Counted from the first letter of the stretch, positions 12,716 through 26,790 are shown. The stretch is DNA of 64,000 nt from Tyto alba (GCF_018691265.1 NW_024881296.1:9703427-9767426); one strand, 5' to 3'. Notes: generated by a model not told the origin, from the letters alone. Numbers and translations are program-made.

Positions 12716-14138
12716 TTTTTGTGCTCCAAGACCCTTGATTTTACTATACTTATCTCTGCCTTTTTAATGACGTAATCCACTATAATATATAACAACTTTA
12801 TGTACTTTAAAGAAGATTTATATTCTAGCATAAATCTACATCCCCATGCACTCTAATTTTATTAATCTAGTTTCTTTTGTGGTTTTTGCTTTACTTTATT
12901 GTCTCCATCTCTCCAATTAAAACTGTCTGTGGTTTGTTTCAGGAAAGAGTTACAAGGGCAATCCAGGGAAAACTCTTCATTTATCCATTAGATTTATTAG
13001 GCAATCCCAGCAGTCATTAAGGAAGAACTACTGTGTTCTTTTACAGGTTGATCAAAACAAAGTAATCCAAAATTCATCATCAAAACTTGTTCCCTGGTTT
13101 AGAAGACACTTAGCGTTGAGACAAATGAAAATATGTTGCAGCCCAAGAACCTTCAAACACCACCCTTGCCATGAGAGTCTCGACTACATAGGTACCATTT
13201 GTGTCCAGCACTGTACCTTCCTGAAGATGACTTTTGAAGCTGGGGCTTCATGAGCCCACCCATCAGCCCATGTATCCATGACCTACCAGGCCATGAATGA
13301 GTAAACATTCAGACTTGCTCATGTGTCATTGGAGAAGGGTGAAACAAGAGGCAGCTGCTAGAAGACAGAGAAGCCAAATTAAATTAAAAGTCTAACCCAC
13401 ATAAGTGTTTAAACACTGGAATTAATATGAAAGATGCTGACAGGCTCTTTTTATCAGCCACCTTTTAAACATGTGTAATTGGGATCACCACAAGAGAATG
13501 CTATTAATATGTAGAGGAGGTAATATTAAAGAGAACAGATGAGATCAGATTTGAATTTGTCAAGCCTGTTTTATCCGTGAGGACCAACATAGTGCAGCTG
13601 AAGCATGAAGTACCCACAACCCAGGAGTTATGTAGTATCAGTAATCTATTTAAGTGGCATGTGAACTAAAAATGTCAAGAAATTCTAATCCAAATAATCC
13701 AAAAGTTCTCGCTAACTTTAAATGCATTAATCAGTAGTAGATGTAAGCAACGTGTCCTCATCTTCATCTCTCAAAGTGCTAGGTGATTTCCTCAAAACAG
13801 AAAAGGGACTAAAGCACTTCTGTACCCTCCTCATACTCCTCTGGATCCAGAGTCCTCCCAGGCTGCAACATGGTGTGGAATGAGTTGCTGGAGGACTGGC
13901 CTCAGCAGCTCTTCCGTCACCCTCTAGGGAAAGGTAAGGTCTTGCCACTCATGTGTCCCTCTGAAAAGATAGGGCTGGTATTAGACTGTTCCACTTGGAG
14001 CAAGTATGCAATATTTTAGAGTTACTATCAGAGGCAAAAGTGAGATACTTATTTTGGGTAGCACAGCAACTTTTCCAGACATTTGAAAATCGTTATTGTG
14101 TTTCTTTATAAGAAGAACTAAATATTTGTTGTAGGGGG

Positions 14139-14166
14139 TTTTGTTTGTTTGTTTGTTTGTTTTTTG
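14139..14166. repeat. (TTTG)n microsatellite
   Basis: About five TTTG units followed by a T run. Confidence 0.85.
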
Positions 14167-16954
14167 TTTCTCTGTTTTTCAGATTATTGTAAGAAATTTT
14201 GGTGGTAGTCAACTTCTTTAATGAACAAAGTTCATTATAACTGCAAAGCTGCCATCTGTCGAGATGTTTTTAAAAAGTATTTTGTCACAAATTATAAATC
14301 CCTGATAAGCTTTCTAATATTAAGTGGTATTGTGAAATATATTTGCTTTCTAGAGGATATATATAAAAGGAAGAGGCTCTCATATTTTACAATGAAAACA
14401 AAATTTAAAATAAAGATGTAATATTTTTCCCTTTCCTGATGAATAGTGAGTATGGGCTGCCTTGTCTTATTGTTGTCTTTTGTGTGGGTGGACAAGAAAA
14501 ATATGAGTCAGGAAGAAACAGGGAAAAACAATAAGGAAAAACCCCCACTATTTATTCAAAGAGACTAAATTAGAAACTAATTCAAATCTTTTTAATCTCA
14601 TTTGGGAAACTCCCACTGGCTTTAATAATTTTTGGACGCAGCTCTTAATTTAAGTAATTAATATTTTGAATCACACTGATTCTAAGAGCCAAATAATTTA
14701 TGTTTAGGTATTCTTCAGACTTCCAGAGCATAAGGGAAAACTGTTGTGAGCAGAAATGTCTACAGTTCATCTGAAACAGTGTGCTGTTTTACTGCCAAAG
14801 CACAAATAGTGTTATATTTGACTGTCTGCAAACAGGTTGCCCTCAGGTAATTAAATGAAACAGTAGTTGAAGGCAAAGTGGTCAGACCTTTCATTTTCTT
14901 AAAGGACCAGAACATTTTAACCAAGTGGGTTATAGTTTCTGTCTTCCAGTATGATAGGGAGTATAGCCAGTTTATCCTGATACTCAGAATAGTTTGTTCA
15001 GATTATCAGTAACAAATGTAACAGAGAAAATATATCATGAGACTCCAGGGGTGTGCGTGCCTCTGGCCAAGGTGAGAGTTTTCACATCATGAAGTTGCAT
15101 GAAATTCATACCTTCCCCAAAGTACCTGGCTTTAGCAATTCTAAATGAAAATCCAAGCAATGTTATTAGTAATCTTCAGTAGTTATAAAGTCACTCTTAC
15201 AGTGTCAGTGACACATTTAGATACATTTGAAAGAAAAAAATGATTCAGAAGTGCAATACTCTCTATCTGTGAAAACTAGCATCTCCTAGTGCCTTTCCTC
15301 TAATTCTGTGCTTTAGGGTTCATGCCCCAGGCCCAGCTACACAGTGCTTTCACTCAGCAGCATCCCTGGTTAATGGAAACAATGGCCTTTTCCACAGAAA
15401 AAATATAGGAATTGGTGCTTAGTTTGCTCAATAGAAACAATAAGGACAATAGGAAAAGCTTGAGCTTAGAGACAACTGTTCTGGATACTTAATATCATTT
15501 AGTGGTCAACCCTGCCTTAAATAAGAGTTGGTACAGATGTAGATAGCTCCCAGAGAGATCTGGGGAAAGTAATAAAAAGGCTAAGTACATAATACACTAC
15601 TCCTTGTGACTAAAAGGAATATGAAGTTATGGGAAGAAGAGTAGAGGAGCTGCCCATTGCTGTGGCTGTACACACAGAAGCCGACAAGAGACTAAGGGAG
15701 AGTGCAGTGCCTGGGACCACAGAACATCATCCCCCTATCAGTGATAGGGATGATCTTTTAGTCCCTTTCTATTCCCTGCTCCCTGTCAGTAGCTCCTGCA
15801 CTTGCCAGAAGAGAGATTAATCTGTATAGACGCACAGTCAAAGCACGATATCCTTTTCCCTCTCTATGGCTATCTGCATGTAGCTTTCTAGTATCATTTC
15901 CCAAATACTCTGTATATCTGGGAAGGAAGTTCTGTTCTAAAAATGTTTGGAATTTTAAATTGTTTCTTATTCTGGAAGAAAATTAATGGAAAGCTTATGA
16001 GATGCTCTTCTGCCGTAATTTTGATTGAGGGTTAATAATGACATGAGCACTACAGGTGGAAGAAGAGAGACTGCATACTATGCTGTGTGATTACAGTGTT
16101 AGTGGAATTAATTCCAAGTACCTGTGTCAAAAGATATTTAAGCTAGTACTACAAAAGATAATTAGTTCAAAAAGGGAGATTGAGAGAGAACATTGCCAAA
16201 GCCAATAGCCTAGACAGTACCTGTGACGTGACATGAGCTTGTGGTAATCCAGTGTTTGAGACAACTGGACATACTAGAGAGTAGAATGGAATAGAATTCT
16301 TCTGCTTTTTACTGACTGAGAGTATTTCCAAACAAAACTCATTTGGGTTCTGGTGGTACTTGCCTTCTTTCTACCTTTAACTGAAGAAATTAATCCTAAC
16401 CTGTACATGTTTGACACAAATATTTCTGTGCAGATTCAAGACTTGAGCATAACTTTTCTTGCACCTGTTTTCCTTGAATTTGAAATAAACATTTGTGACT
16501 ACTCAATCCACCGATAAAACACATTATTAGAGATTGCAATAATATTAATGATTTGGTAATGAAACAGTAGCAAGGGAAGTTCTCAGTGCCTCCCTGATGT
16601 TGTATTGGTTTTGCTGATGTCATTCCAGAAGCAGGTATCTTCAGAGTTATTTAGCTTTCTCCATTCCCTCTTCTTTTCTGAGCCAGCTTAATCTCTTCTG
16701 ACACAAATACTTTGTTATTCATTTAGAACTAAGTAAAACTCATCACGTATCAAAAACCCCATCAATTCTAAGCATCATCTTACTGCTTATTTCAAAGATT
16801 TTTTCAGGTTTCATATTGTTTTGTTAATTGCATCTACTTTTCTTGTCCTTTTGAACTGGGGGTCTCAGAATTTTTGGTCTTCTTGGATATATTTGCTGGA
16901 AAATGTTTTCCCTTATCCAACCATAATCAGAAAACTTATCCCATGAAATCTGGG

Positions 16955-16977
16955 AAAAAAAAAAAAAAAAAAAAAAA
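16955..16977. repeat. Poly-A tract (A23)
   Basis: A 23-base A run grading into 'caaaaacaaacc'. No upstream AATAAA within 40 bases and no flanking duplication is evident, so a retrocopy is not supported. Confidence 0.9.
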
Positions 16978-17879
16978 CAAAAACAAACCAAAGATTCACT
17001 CATTTAGTTGCAGAGCTCACATACTGCAGCAATGATTCTCCCTCCGCTCTATGCTCTGGGCCACAGAAAAAAGCACCCAGTTTCAGGTGGTTTTTGTCTT
17101 TTTTCTAAGTCCTCCATGGACTTGGATAGTGCCCTCTGATTGCTGAGAGACTGTCTGCTGAGATAACTATGTTCTTTACAAACAACAGAAATGTCAGACC
17201 ATAAACTGAGGCATATCGGCATAAAAGGCATAACCTAGGAGCTCTTCTCAACAAGAAAAACAGCCACCATCCTGACTGTTGAATGAACTGAGTCATTTAT
17301 TGAACTTAATTATAAGACATTTTAAAAGGGCCAAACTGCAGTTCTAACAGCTTACAGATGAAAAATGAGAGAAAAGACAAGAGACCAAATTTGTCTTTTA
17401 AACTCTAGACACAGTGATGCCCATCTATCATGCTCTTACATTTTTATACCAGTGACTCCTGCTCTTTCAAGATATCAGGAGACAAGGATCCCAGTACATT
17501 AGTAATCACATCTCTGTTATTACCCATTTCAGACCATGAAGCAAATCTGATGTTATCTGAATCTATTTAATCCTCTGGCCTCCCACATCCTGTCATCTTT
17601 TAATGGCTTTTGTTTCTTCACTGATGTCTTTGTTTATACTCACAGCCACATCATAGTAATCTTATTACCAATTCATGGCCAAGGCTGAATTTCTATCTCT
17701 AGAGAAGCAAGACTCTTAAATGTAATTAGCATTCATATAGGCCAATTATTTTATACTTGTGTATGCAATAAGATTTTTCCAACATTCAAAATGAACTAAA
17801 TGCTTCAGTTCTCAGCTATAAGACAAAAAGATTAGTGGCAGTTGTACTGTGAAAGTAAAAATTAAACAGTCATTAGTAC

Positions 17880-18060
17880 AGCTGAATCAATTAAGTGTGC
17901 CATCATGACAACTTTAGTGTGCATATATTATGCAAATGCATAAAGCATAACCTTTCTCACTCACTGCTTACAATTTATTAAAATAAAAATATTCCGCTCT
18001 GGTGAGACTAAAATAGTGAACAAATTCAGAGCACTGTGAATTGCTAATTAACTGATACTT
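17880..18060. promoter_or_regulatory. Candidate conserved element with octamer motif
   Basis: A perfect octamer ATGCAAAT lies at 17,930-17,937 inside the near-palindrome 'ttatgcaaatgcataa'. It is flanked by 'gaatcaattaagtgtg' near 17,885 and 'gaattgctaattaactga' near 18,039. POU and homeodomain factors are known to bind such words. The dense arrangement within 170 bp suggests a developmental enhancer, but this is inference. Confidence 0.3.
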
Positions 18061-20699
18061 TCCTTTGTAACCTTTTGTTCTTTAAATTTTAAACTAATAG
18101 CTTGCATATTTAAGAGGGGGAGGTGACTAAGAAGATCCACTTATATAAATTACAGTCAAATCCTTTCCTGTCAGAGACTTTTAATTTTTTTCCTGAAAGA
18201 TTATTGATGTGTGTGTGCTTGGCATGCAATATTCTTGATCCACAGCTAACTCTGGAAAACAATCCAAGAAACAGTTCTCTTATTCAAAGTTTCACAGCAC
18301 CATCATATTGATGTTTTTGCCGTCACTCTGATTGCAAGTATCATACTGTTATTATATCCCATGTTTACAAATCAGACAATTTATTTCCATTCTCAGTGTA
18401 TCCTTTGGTATTCTCTTTCCAACTCATCCATCTTAAGACCCTACCTTTTCAAAAGAAATCCATATAAGTTAAAGAAATTTGAAATAATTGTAAATGCTGA
18501 AGCTTCTTAGTGAGAAATCATCAAATCAGTATGCACAAAGCCATGACTATAACCCTCCTGTAGGGGTTCTGTGAAGTGTCTCTTATTGCCATCAGTCCAT
18601 AGTATAGGAACGAGGTAAGTTGATTCATAAATATTAATTAGCTGAATCAAGACAAAGTCTGTAGGCTCCTGTGCATCCCCTGGAGAAAGACATCACCCTC
18701 CTGAGGTAATTCAGTGACACTAACTTAGGCTCCTGTTCTGATAGACTCTCCCAGGAAAGCCAGCTCTTTTTCCTCATATTAGAAGACAACTACAAATATT
18801 AGCTGCGCTGTGGAAAAGTAACCTAATGTGAATGACTCCTTTGATGGTTATCATGAACAAGAGACTTTAAGTATTAATATCTTTGTCATCTATAATTCTC
18901 CAAAATACTCTCAAAAGCACAAAACCATTGTAAAGAATCATGAGGTTTTGTTTTTTTTTTTATTGGCTGTGTGTGCTGCTTGGCTGGTGGTTTTTCTGTT
19001 TTTTTGCTCCCCAGGTAAATGCAATCTAGGGAAGTGAAAGCAAGTTATAGAAAGCAAATTCTGATGCAAATTTCAGTTAAGAAACCAGTGACACATCTTG
19101 ATACTTATCTGTCTAGTCATTAAAATAAATACATACAAAATCTGTGAAGTTTAGATTTAAGAAAGGCTACTACTCTGCATATTTACCCTATTATGCATAG
19201 ATATGTATGCACAAGTTATTTAGATTTAGTAGAAGAGTTGGTACATATGTTTGCACACATTTGGGAAAATATTACTCAGTAAAGTGTTTCTTTATGAAAA
19301 AGACTGATGATTTGTTTTGTGCAAGCCATCACCCATTTAAAGCTTCAGTGGTTTCCTGTACTATTAGTTATTCCATTTGCTTAGTAAAATACTATGTAAT
19401 ATTCATGGCTCATAAATCGTTTCTCAAATGCTAACCATGAAATTTATCATTATTTTCTTTTATTTTCCCATGTAACTCTGGCTCAGTCAACTTGTTTTGA
19501 AGACATGATTTTTAATGTGCTGTAACACTTATATTTAATATCTTGACATTAATTGGGACTTCTGCTTTGTATGAATGTCTTCCTTTATTGTCTTGCGTAA
19601 ATTTGTTGATTTATAAGTTAAAGTGCATTCTTCATAGAGAAGAAGAGCATATTTACATGAAACTCTTAGCAGGCCATATCCACATATTTAGTACATTTTC
19701 CCCACTATATATCTGGAATCAAATGTTTTACATTTTGTGGGTAGATAAAACTTCTGAAACTGAACCAGTGTAAATAAAAGCAGAATTTAACACACTATAT
19801 TTTACAGATTAGAAATATAATGCTAAAGTCAAAGCTTCCTTTTTGTTTTTCTGTAAGTCTGGACTAATGGATTTCAGTTGCCACGGTCCTCAAGGAATCA
19901 AAAGGACAGCAGATATCAACATGGCCTATAGAAATAAACACCTACTTCTGGACGAGCAAGTTGAAATGAAACAAAATAACTGCTACATCAGCATTATGTT
20001 AATGAATATCTACCACATGTTACAACAGACATTCCAAGAACACAAAATCTAGAAAATTGAGCAGCTTAATTCCAGTGACTCATTAATTCTAATGTGCATG
20101 TTTTAAAGGAACTCAGCCAAGTATAATTCAGCTATGAAAGAGACTTCTCTAATGTAGTAATAAATTTATTTCTATAACACCTATGTTAATTTGTCTATTC
20201 TTTTCTAAATTGTTCTAATCCCTGAAAACCAGATAGGAAATTAATACATCAATCCTTTAAAATAATAGTTTGCAGCATTAATAATATATTTGCACATACC
20301 CGCTCTAGTTAAAGTAAGAAATAATTATTAGACATAGAAGTAGGAATCTAGATTGTTTTGAAACCTGAATAGTATGGCAAATGAGGAATGAAGGGGCCTC
20401 TCTTGAAAGTAATCTCAACTGTTTTTACAGCTATACAAATCACTGAGAGTATTTTAAAGACAGTAGACATAATCCTACCTAACATACCTGAAAATAAAGG
20501 ACAAAAATTATAAAGTTGAATGGAGATATTTAAAAATGACAAACAAAAATTAAAATATTTCCTCACTGGAGCCAAGTTCATTTTTTATCCCGGAAATTTT
20601 ATACCAAGGTATATGATATTTCTAAGGAAATCTTTTGGATCTTACACACCACTAGTCCCATGTTACTTCATGACCAAGTGTAATAAACATTTTATCACA
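18061..20699. other. Non-coding AT-rich DNA
   Basis: No recognisable gene or repeat family. A 69-codon + strand ORF at 19,843-20,052 has no identifiable domain, and no convincing splice donor bounds it. Confidence 0.45.
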
Positions 20700-21040
20700 A
20701 AAGTCAGGTAACAAAAAAAGTTACCTTGCCACAAAATTGTACTTTGTAGACTGTACTGCAGAGGTGTTGAAGAATTTAATGCTTGCAGCTTCAGCTGGTT
20801 TGCTGAAACAATTATTTAGTTATTTACATCTGTGCAATTGCCTCACAATTTTCCTCTTGTTTAGAAGGATTTGATCTGCTTAGCTGTACTGCATATTTAA
20901 AAGTTAACTGCATAGGCTTTTGTTGCCATGGACTGTTGAAACTGTGCTTCAGAAATGCCTAATATTGACATCATAGATGAGTTGTCATCATTACAGTCTA
21001 GTGAAGAATGTATTACAAAGTGATACGATAACAATGAAAG
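20700..21040. promoter_or_regulatory. Candidate conserved non-coding element
   Basis: A complex, repeat-free block with words such as 'cagcttcagctggtttgctg' near 20,788 and 'acaattatttagttattta' near 20,808 that resemble homeodomain, FOX and E-box sites. It stands out from neighbouring low-complexity DNA by eye only. Confidence 0.2.
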
Positions 21041-21344
21041 AATTTCCCTTAGGTCTAAGGGAGCCTTGTGCAGCTGATGGGGTGAACAAAAAGCCTGAGA
21101 AAGAATCCATTATAATTTGGAGATAAAGTAGTTATGAATGATTAAACTGAGTATCTTCTAATGTTGACACAGATAAAGAAAAACGTTTTATTTTAAATAA
21201 ACAAATACAGGCATTCTAAGTATACAAAAACACCAGAGGTCTCACTGGGTTATTCCTGGGCTGAGATGTTGTTCTGCAGATTTATAATACACACTGAAGA
21301 AATACTTTTAAGAAAAAACAAATCTTTCATCTTTAGGAGGAGGA

Positions 21345-21370
21345 TTTTTTTTTTTTTTTTTTAAAAAAAA
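21345..21370. repeat. T18-A8 homopolymer pair
   Basis: Eighteen T residues are followed directly by eight A residues, giving a short self-complementary tract. Confidence 0.9.
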
Positions 21371-22659
21371 GAACAAACTCCATTTATTACTGTCTGAGGA
21401 CTGGATTTGAGAGTCAAACTGTGCTTTGTCCTGCTCTATTGTTACCTTCTGAAATGAGACAGTCTGTAGCAGAGACGGTTTGAGGTCACATAATATTCAG
21501 CTCTCCCACTGGCATGCCGCCATTAGCTAAAGCTCTCTGTTTAAATCCACACAACCTAAGAAAAATTGAAACTTCTGCAACTCTTAGTATTGTAAACTTC
21601 TTCCTTGGAAAGGAACAAACAGAGAACACCAAGGAAATTGCCCATTTTCATCAGCATAATTAAAGTACCCAGCTTAACTATCTGTTGCTTTAAACCTATC
21701 CAAGCAGGATTTTTTTTCAAACTTGATAAAGCTCATAATTCTTTTAGTAATCAAATCAAGACTGAAGAATGTAAATGCTACATTGCCATTTAGCAGATGG
21801 TTATATAGACTGTGAAATAATTAAATACTAGTTTTCAGATAATTCCTACTTATATTTTTTATCTGAGTAAGGACTAACTATGGCACCTGGAATGACGTGA
21901 TTTTGAATCAGTTTGTGGTTTTCTTGCACACTGGAAAAGCACAAGATTTAATCTTTTCAGATAGAATTCAAACCTAGGATATAGAATGAAAAAATTCCAT
22001 CCAAAAAGGAATTATTTTTAGAAATTTATGGGCAATCTTAAAAGTAGAATTAAGGGAAGAGTTCCCTCTCAATTATGACATGCACTATCAGTTCCTGCTT
22101 CAATACCATATACTTTCTGCTGCTATTGAAATTCTTATTTCTTAAATTTCTGGAAAGTAATGCCTCTACTAATGGATGATGTGCTGTCAAGATATCTACT
22201 GTCCCTCTTGCTTGCTATGGATATTATTCTTATGTGGTATATTAATATGAGTGAAAATCAGTTTTAAGAACCACTTTCATATATTTAATTGTTCTACTTG
22301 CTTCAATGTGTTCTTCTAATTTACGTATCACCTATTAAAAGGTAGTCTTGCCTCTGAACTTGGTATAGTATTTCTTGAAATTATAATTGCCAAAACCAAT
22401 TAAAATGTTAATATTTTTTAAAAGCTTTGAGCATACAATATAAATATTCACAAGTTTGAACTTGATATCCAATAAGAATATGTGTTCTACTAATAGTTTA
22501 CTCTGGAAAAGCTTTTTATAGCAAAAATTTTTATGAGCAGGATTGATCTTTTATGTGGGCTTTTATTTACAGAAAGAACATCCCCCTGTTTCCCAAGCAC
22601 AGACATTAACTTCATGATTCTTGTCAAGAAATTTAGTATATTAGCTCAAAGAAACCGGG

Positions 22660-22870
22660 CAAGTTTTAGATATGAGTGAAAAAAGTAAGGTCCTAAAGCC
22701 AGGGGTCCCTAACAACACAAGTGAACCCAGAGCTGAACAGAAGGAGGAGCGCTGTGCTGGGATCCCCAGCTGGAGAGCTACTGCAGATGCACGGCTGCCC
22801 GAGAAGCAGCTGAATGGAGGAATAACCAGAAGGCAGCCCAGACTGCTTCAGCTAAACTCCTAGCTCCACT
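22660..22870 (+). other. Less AT-rich segment with an unrecognised 63-codon ORF
   Basis: The ORF runs from an ATG at 22,672 to a stop at 22,861-22,863. Its product is hydrophilic and rich in Arg, Glu, Pro and Gln, with no domain that I recognise. The segment is G+C-richer than its flanks. No splice sites or promoter support expression, so a chance ORF is the default reading. Confidence 0.15.
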
Positions 22871-23214
22871 TTGGTTTTGATGTGAATGTGCAGCTGGTAA
22901 GTTGAGCTGACCTTGTGCTGTCCAGATGTTACAGAAGCTGCAGGGACAGTCAAGATGTGTTGACTGCAGTTATGCATATTCCAGACAGCAAACTACTAAC
23001 TTATCACTGCCAGGATGGGATGCAGTTTTACAGTTCTAGAATACTTTGGTAGTCTGTGCCTTCTTTCCTAACTGATAAGCTGTAAGGGAGGACAGGCAGA
23101 AAAGCCTGAAAGGAACTGAGCCTTTCTCTTGCAGTGTAAAGGAGTGGAGTACTGCAAAGCTTCTCTGTTCTCTGGGCTGTGACACAAAGGAGATGTTGCA
23201 CTCTTTCCACCAGC

Positions 23215-23234
23215 TTTTTTTTTTTTTTTTTTTT
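23215..23234. repeat. Poly-T tract (T20)
   Basis: A homopolymer of 20 T residues after 'ccaccagc'. Confidence 0.9.
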
Positions 23235-24980
23235 GTAAAGAACTTTGCCCTGACTGAGCTATGTTGCTTTCTGATCTTGGTCCTGTCAGCTTCAGTTTCA
23301 CAATGCTAACAGATTGAGCTTTTCCAGGGTTTTAAGACATGGGCATCTAAACTTTCAACCCCAAGTGGACCTCAGAGTAAGGTAAAGCCCCAATCAACAC
23401 CTAGTAGTTAAAAAAAGACAACAGTGCCTGTGGCCATTCACAGGCAGCAATTTAGGCACATAACCTGTATCTGGAAAAGTTCTTATTGTTCATAAGTCTA
23501 CAGGCCAACTAGTTAAGAACAGATTTTGTGAACCATTCTCATGGACTTGTTACCACAAATTCCATCTACACTACATTCAAAGCCTGTATTATATTAATGT
23601 TTATGTTGTATTCTGTTAATTTTTTACCTCTTTCATACTACAAGAATTTTTCTCCTATCTCTTCTGTGTCTGCTAGAATAACTTCACCCTAATTTTGAAA
23701 ACTGTATTTTTGCATTCATCTTACAGCTATTGTTTCCCCACAGTGCTACACATCCTTATTTCTGGGCTGATGCTAGATCTTCTTCAATTTACTGCTGTGC
23801 TACTTAGAGAATCTGTAGTTCCCTTGAGCAGCTGGTCAGTACTTACAGGTCTGATGAAATTAGCACCGCCTGTTACTTTCTCAGTAATTGGGTCTCAAAT
23901 ATCCAGTTGTGATTGCAGTTCTCTCTAGTCCCCCATTTGACTGTCATCAATCTATTCCCTATACCACATTACTAGTTCAGTTCCCTGACGCCTTCTAGAG
24001 CCTTTGGGCAGGAGGTAACAACCAGACAGTAGAGGACAGGGAGAACATTTTACAAAATACATGTAAATTAAAAGCAGGATTTCAGGTTTTCTCAGATAGG
24101 TGCTGGCGTTCTGCCCCAATGAATGTCTTCCTGTGGGAATACAGACTGCTAAAATGACTCTTTGTGTACCAATGCAAGCTAGAGATGTGCTGGATCTGCA
24201 CAAGGTGGGGGCAGGGAGAATGCAGCTATTTCTGTGACTCTCCCTTGGTGTCTACCCTGCTACGGGTGGACCAGCAAGACCTCTGCACTACACCCTCTGT
24301 TTGGCTGGAGCCAGGACAGAGAAGTCATAATTTACTCATTTAAGCATGTTTGAGAGCAACAGTTATTGTAGGAATTGCAAAATAAAAAGAAAAGCTTTCC
24401 TAAGTGAGAAGCTAAATGAGTTTTCCAGGTGGATTTTGCACACATACATCTTTCATGCAGCCAGTAAGTCAGTCCTGTAAGGTGCTGGCTGGGACCACTG
24501 AGTGTGATGAGTCTTTGCCCCCTTCTCATATCCAAGTAGCCACCTCAGAATTACACATGCAGAGATGAAGGGAGGCAGAAGTTGTGTCATCTGCACTTGA
24601 TGTAAGGCATATGTGCTTAAACTAAAAGTGGCTGTTAATACAGCACAGAACTGTATGGAAAACTGGAATACAAACGTAGTCTATCATCCAAGCTTCATTC
24701 TTATTTCAGTTAAGGGTCACTTTCACTTATGTATAAACCAGCTGTGACATCAGAGGATCATCAGCCATGGAGGGATCTTCTCTACAATGTCACTCCCCAA
24801 ATAGCCTTGGTTAAGCTCTGCTTCTTCTACCCTATTGCAGAAATATGCCTATGGTAATAATTTAATATACTTGGTTCTTCATAAAATGATATGGTGGGAA
24901 GCAACAACCAGGTCTCATAATTATCCATTAAAGTTTTGTTCATTCATTCAGACACGCTGTTGTGAATATACTAAAGGTAG

Positions 24981-25005
24981 TTTTTTTTTTAAGAAAAAAA
25001 AAAAA
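24981..25005. repeat. T10 / A12 adjacent tracts
   Basis: T10 (24,981-24,990) is followed by 'aag' and A12 (24,994-25,005), a short potential stem. Confidence 0.85.
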
Positions 25006-25419
25006 GCATTTTACTGCATTCATATTTCTCACTGTAATCAATTTCACAATTCCCAAGTCTTAACTCTCAAGAAAACATGCCTATATTTAAATCTCTAGTT
25101 AATATCCATGATTTATAGTATTACACACACACTGTTAAGGTTTAAAATACCTTGCTTATGTGATTTACTATTGTTCTACTTATGATGGATTTGGATTTAC
25201 CAGTTGTGAGTATTCTCTGCATACTCTCCCTTGTCTAAGTTCTTAAACTGTCAACAGAATTTGTCTGAAAAGACACATTTCACATATAATTGGGTTAACA
25301 CAAATGAGACACTTTTTAACACCTATACCTGCATTTTTAAAAGTGATTCTTGTTTCTCCGTTACAATGTTCAAAATATTTACATCAAATTAATATTTCTC
25401 TATTGAAATGCTCTTTCAG

Positions 25420-25555
25420 GATAGAAGTAAAACTGATTATTTTGAAATGCAAATGGGATTTTCCCCCCATTTCTTACTGATGGAAGATTTGAGGCAGACT
25501 GCCACTGTCAGTGGAGGTTTTCTTGTTCTCAGAGACATCACAGCACTGTCAGAAG
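25420..25555 (+). other. Exon-like segment (unverified)
   Basis: A fair 3' splice site ('gaaatgctctttcag', AG at 25,418-25,419) and a weak-to-fair donor (CAGAAG|GTGTGC at 25,555/25,556) bound a 136-base segment open in one frame. The encoded peptide begins DRSKTDYFEMQMGF and shows no known domain. The - strand is also open over this region, which weakens a coding reading. It could be an exon of an unannotated non-coding RNA or chance. Confidence 0.12.
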
Positions 25556-26265
25556 GTGTGCTAATTTTTCCAATTGTTAATACTTTTTTGGTCAACTTTA
25601 GAAAGTTCCCATTTAGAGAAAAAGTTAATTCAGTCCCCACTACCATTTTAAGGCCTCCCTGCTGACAAAAGCACTTCTTTGTACAAATGGAAAAGCTGCA
25701 ATAACAACTATGGGGGAAGCTGAGCCAGCCAGCCATATTCAGCTCTCTCCACTAGCCTATAATAGAATGTCTACATGCAGGCTTACTGTTATAATAGCTT
25801 AGACCAGACACCAATTTAGGACTATATCATAAAACATCACTTTTCTTAACAGACAAGGCAATGCTTTTTCTTGCAGTTGAGCATTGTGGAACCCTCTGTA
25901 GACAGACATATAACCTCCATGTGAATCCTCTGTGTTGATATTAACCTTTATTCTACAGACATGTCCTCCCCCTTAAAGACCTTCTGAATGTGGAATTAAG
26001 ATTAAAATCTAGAAATCTCACGTTTTATTTTAGGTCTCAGTTAAAAGTGTGCCTGGAAGTATTCTGTTTTGTTTGCAGGCAAGACTATGAGAAAACAAAG
26101 ATCAATTATCTGCTAAGAAGGCATGAAATTTTTTCACTTTCACCAACGATAGCTTTATTTATCTGTTGAATATATAGAGGCAGCTAGGTTTTCTCTGTGC
26201 TAAATTAATACTGTGAGACATAGAAATGTGTTCTGGCTTCAACATCTTTTCTGTTTTCCTTGTAG

Positions 26266-26496
26266 GTGGATGGCAAACAAGATTCATGTGAAATGAGCAT
26301 CAGCCAGGGAAAATGCAACTGTCTGAGTCACAAACAGAATGGATCAGGCTATCAAATATTGCCATTAAATAAACTTCTTCCACAAACATTATATAGTGCA
26401 TCTAAATCATTGGGTTGCCAAATGGGAATTGGAAAAAGAGCTATGAAGATGACAAAGAATGGGTTCCAGCATCTTATTTGTTTATTACGGTGGTAA
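26266..26496 (+). other. Possible 3'-terminal exon behind a strong acceptor
   Basis: A long uninterrupted pyrimidine tract with AG at 26,264-26,265 ('cttttctgttttccttgtag') makes one of the better acceptor sites seen in the window. The downstream frame is open for 76 codons to a stop at 26,494-26,496. The peptide begins VDGKQDSCEMSISQGK, contains four cysteines in the N-terminal half and no recognised domain. No good donor follows, so it would have to be a terminal exon. AATAAA occurs inside the ORF near 26,367. Expression is unproven. Confidence 0.15.
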
Positions 26497-26712
26497 AATA
26501 CCATATTCAGCAAAAGTTCTGGAGAGAGATAACCTCCATTAGAGTAAGAAATCAATGTGTAAGTTGTGAGAATGGATGATTCTGACTAGATGATTCTTAT
26601 TTGTTATAGTATAAGATTACTGCAACTGTTCACTGAAGCATTATTTTTCCAAACGAAGAAGATAGGCACATTGAGGACAAAAGGAAGACAGAATACCTAG
26701 CTTTCTCTATCT

Positions 26713-26790
26713 ATAAATATATATACATACATATATATACACACATATATATACACACATATACACACAGGTATACACATGTATACGTGT
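26713..26790. repeat. (TATA/CACA) compound microsatellite
   Basis: An interrupted array of TA and CA dinucleotides ('atatatacatac', 'tatatacacacat') about 78 bases long. Confidence 0.85.

Larger units (their letters stand above)
11491..17879. other. Non-coding DNA with simple repeats
   Basis: No gene or repeat family is recognised. From about 12,300 to 12,930 the + strand is strongly pyrimidine-rich. Simple repeats in this block are listed separately. ORFs at 13,727-13,948 (-) and 15,629-15,820 (+) are short and unrecognised. Confidence 0.45.
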
